A stretch of DNA of 64,000 nt from Burkholderia sp. S171. Its GTDB lineage: Bacteria > Pseudomonadota > Gammaproteobacteria > Burkholderiales > Burkholderiaceae. Within the stretch, counting starts at the first letter, position 1, and the number at the start of each line of letters is the position of its first letter. A model generated the notes under the pieces. It saw nothing but the letters and a program-made list of their open reading frames with translations, was not told the DNA's origin and searched no databases. The stretch is taken from contig NZ_LMUF01000057.1 in NCBI RefSeq assembly GCF_009766085.1, positions 28,912 to 92,911 on the forward strand. Reading direction: 5' to 3'. This document shows, piece by piece, positions 63,297 to 64,000 of this stretch. Made by a program: the position numbers and the translations under genes.

Positions 63297-63911
63297 TCAG
63301 TGCTCCATTGGCGGTGACTGCATCACGGCGGTGTCGCGCGACGCCGCGTCGCGCAGGCGGATGATCGTCTGCCGCGACGTGCTGAGCACCCGTGCAATTG
63401 CCGTCACGGTGCTGCCTGCGGCAAGCGCCTTCAACGCTTGTTGCCGCTGTGAGTCGGACAACGAGGCGGGACGTCCCTGATGCATGCCGTCCTTCTTGGC
63501 GATCGCGGCGGCGTCGAGCGCGCGGGCGCGTTTGGCATCGCGCTCAAGTTCGGCGGCAAGCTGAAGCATGCGGATGGGTGAGCCTTCCCCGTTCGCGCAA
63601 AGATCGGTTTTGCCTGCATCGATGCAAATGGCGTGGGCCCCTTTGGCAGACAGCGTGGTGAGTGTCGATACGGCGTCGTTGATGCTGCTGCCCAGGTAAC
63701 CGAGGCGCGCGACGACCAATGTGTCGCCGGGCTTGATGCGGCGGATAGCTCGCTGGAGCGCGATGCGCGACGCGGCATTCACCGCATGGCTGCAGTGATC
63801 GACGAGCACGCAACCCATGTCGACGAGGAAGCCGGCCGCGTCGATCTGGAACAGGTCGTTGTCACGTGCGTTCTGATTGCCGGCGGTATTGATGTACACG
63901 ATGAGGGTCAC
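63297..63911 (-). CDS. Catalytically degenerate serine recombinase homologue with intact C-terminal HTH
   Basis: A GTG start with GGAGCG upstream gives 204 residues. Residues 1-130 have the resolvase fold, but the nucleophile region YARVSTxxQ reads YINTAGNQ, so the serine and preceding arginine are gone. The conserved DRLGRS helix reads GYLGSS (in DTLVVARLGYLGSS), removing both catalytic arginines. The C-terminal Hin-type HTH (GRPASLSDSQRQQALKALAAGSTVTAIARVLSTSRQTIIRL) is well preserved. It is therefore probably a DNA-binding protein without strand-exchange activity. The upstream frame continues past 63998 without a better start. Confidence 0.78.
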   Translation of the reverse strand: MTLIVYINTAGNQNARDNDLFQIDAAGFLVDMGCVLVDHCSHAVNAASRIALQRAIRRIKPGDTLVVARLGYLGSSINDAVSTLTTLSAKGAHAICIDAGKTDLCANGEGSPIRMLQLAAELERDAKRARALDAAAIAKKDGMHQGRPASLSDSQRQQALKALAAGSTVTAIARVLSTSRQTIIRLRDAASRDTAVMQSPPMEH

Positions 63912-64000
63912 GAGGCGCGCTCCGATATTGCCTTGCACGAGCCGCCGGCGCCACCGCAGCGGCGCTACCGGCAGCTGCGGCTTGGACCATGTTAGCAAAC

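Overview
The window reads as chromosomal DNA of a GC-rich beta-proteobacterium. The protein families and gene neighbourhoods (thyA / VpsR-type activators / folA / pmbA, GbpR-like regulator with sugar-acid genes, several organosulfur loci) point to Burkholderiaceae, most likely Paraburkholderia or Caballeronia. That placement is inferred from protein resemblance, not from a marker gene. I see no rRNA, tRNA, CRISPR array, prophage or intact insertion sequence.

Layout. 1-9.3 kb: 3' end of a phospholipase D/cardiolipin-synthase-like gene, fumC, a SAM methyltransferase, an acyl-CoA thioesterase, a 47-residue lipoprotein, an ArsR-type regulator, a periplasmic alkyl sulfatase and thyA. 9.5-16 kb: two paralogous sigma-54 activators flanking a small predicted exported protein, then folA and pmbA. 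16.1-17.04 kb: a non-coding region with two ~300-bp inverted arms around a ~245-bp spacer. 17.1-30.3 kb: DUF445 membrane protein, SnoaL-like protein coupled to a glycogen-debranching-type glucosidase, a large GH63-like glucosidase, an orphan TAXI binding protein, a zinc-ribbon membrane protein, a GGDEF-EAL protein and a TenA/PqqC-fold protein. 30.3-36 kb: oxidative sugar-acid genes (semialdehyde dehydrogenase, KDA/KDG-type dehydratase) with a divergent LysR regulator, an orphan histidine kinase and a HigBA toxin-antitoxin pair.

36.2-56 kb is the accessory metabolic part. It has a sulfonate-type ABC importer (permease, ATPase, Tat-type lipoprotein), then a nitrogen/amide catabolic block: two tandem HAD dehalogenase-like enzymes, an Lrp regulator, an omega-aminotransferase, a PucR regulator, an MFS importer, an amidohydrolase and an overlapping COG0523 metal-chaperone GTPase. 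Next is a six-gene leftward organosulfur operon: two FMN monooxygenases, an acyl-CoA-dehydrogenase-like flavoenzyme, a sulfonate binding protein, a four-domain rhodanese and a thiol dioxygenase that looks more like a mercaptopropionate than a cysteine dioxygenase. Together with the periplasmic alkyl sulfatase and the ABC importer, this gives a recurring theme of scavenging sulfur from organic sulfates, sulfonates and thiols.

56-64 kb is mostly housekeeping and stress functions: ahpC and ahpF, an F420-reductase-like oxidoreductase, a peptide-binding protein, ribA and a 2OG-Fe(II) oxygenase. It ends with a serine-recombinase homologue that has lost its catalytic residues.

The most promising undescribed elements are the six-gene organosulfur operon, the amidohydrolase/COG0523 pair with its long palindromic operator, the 21-bp Lrp-like dyad before the HAD operon, the inverted-arm repeat and the catalytically dead resolvase.
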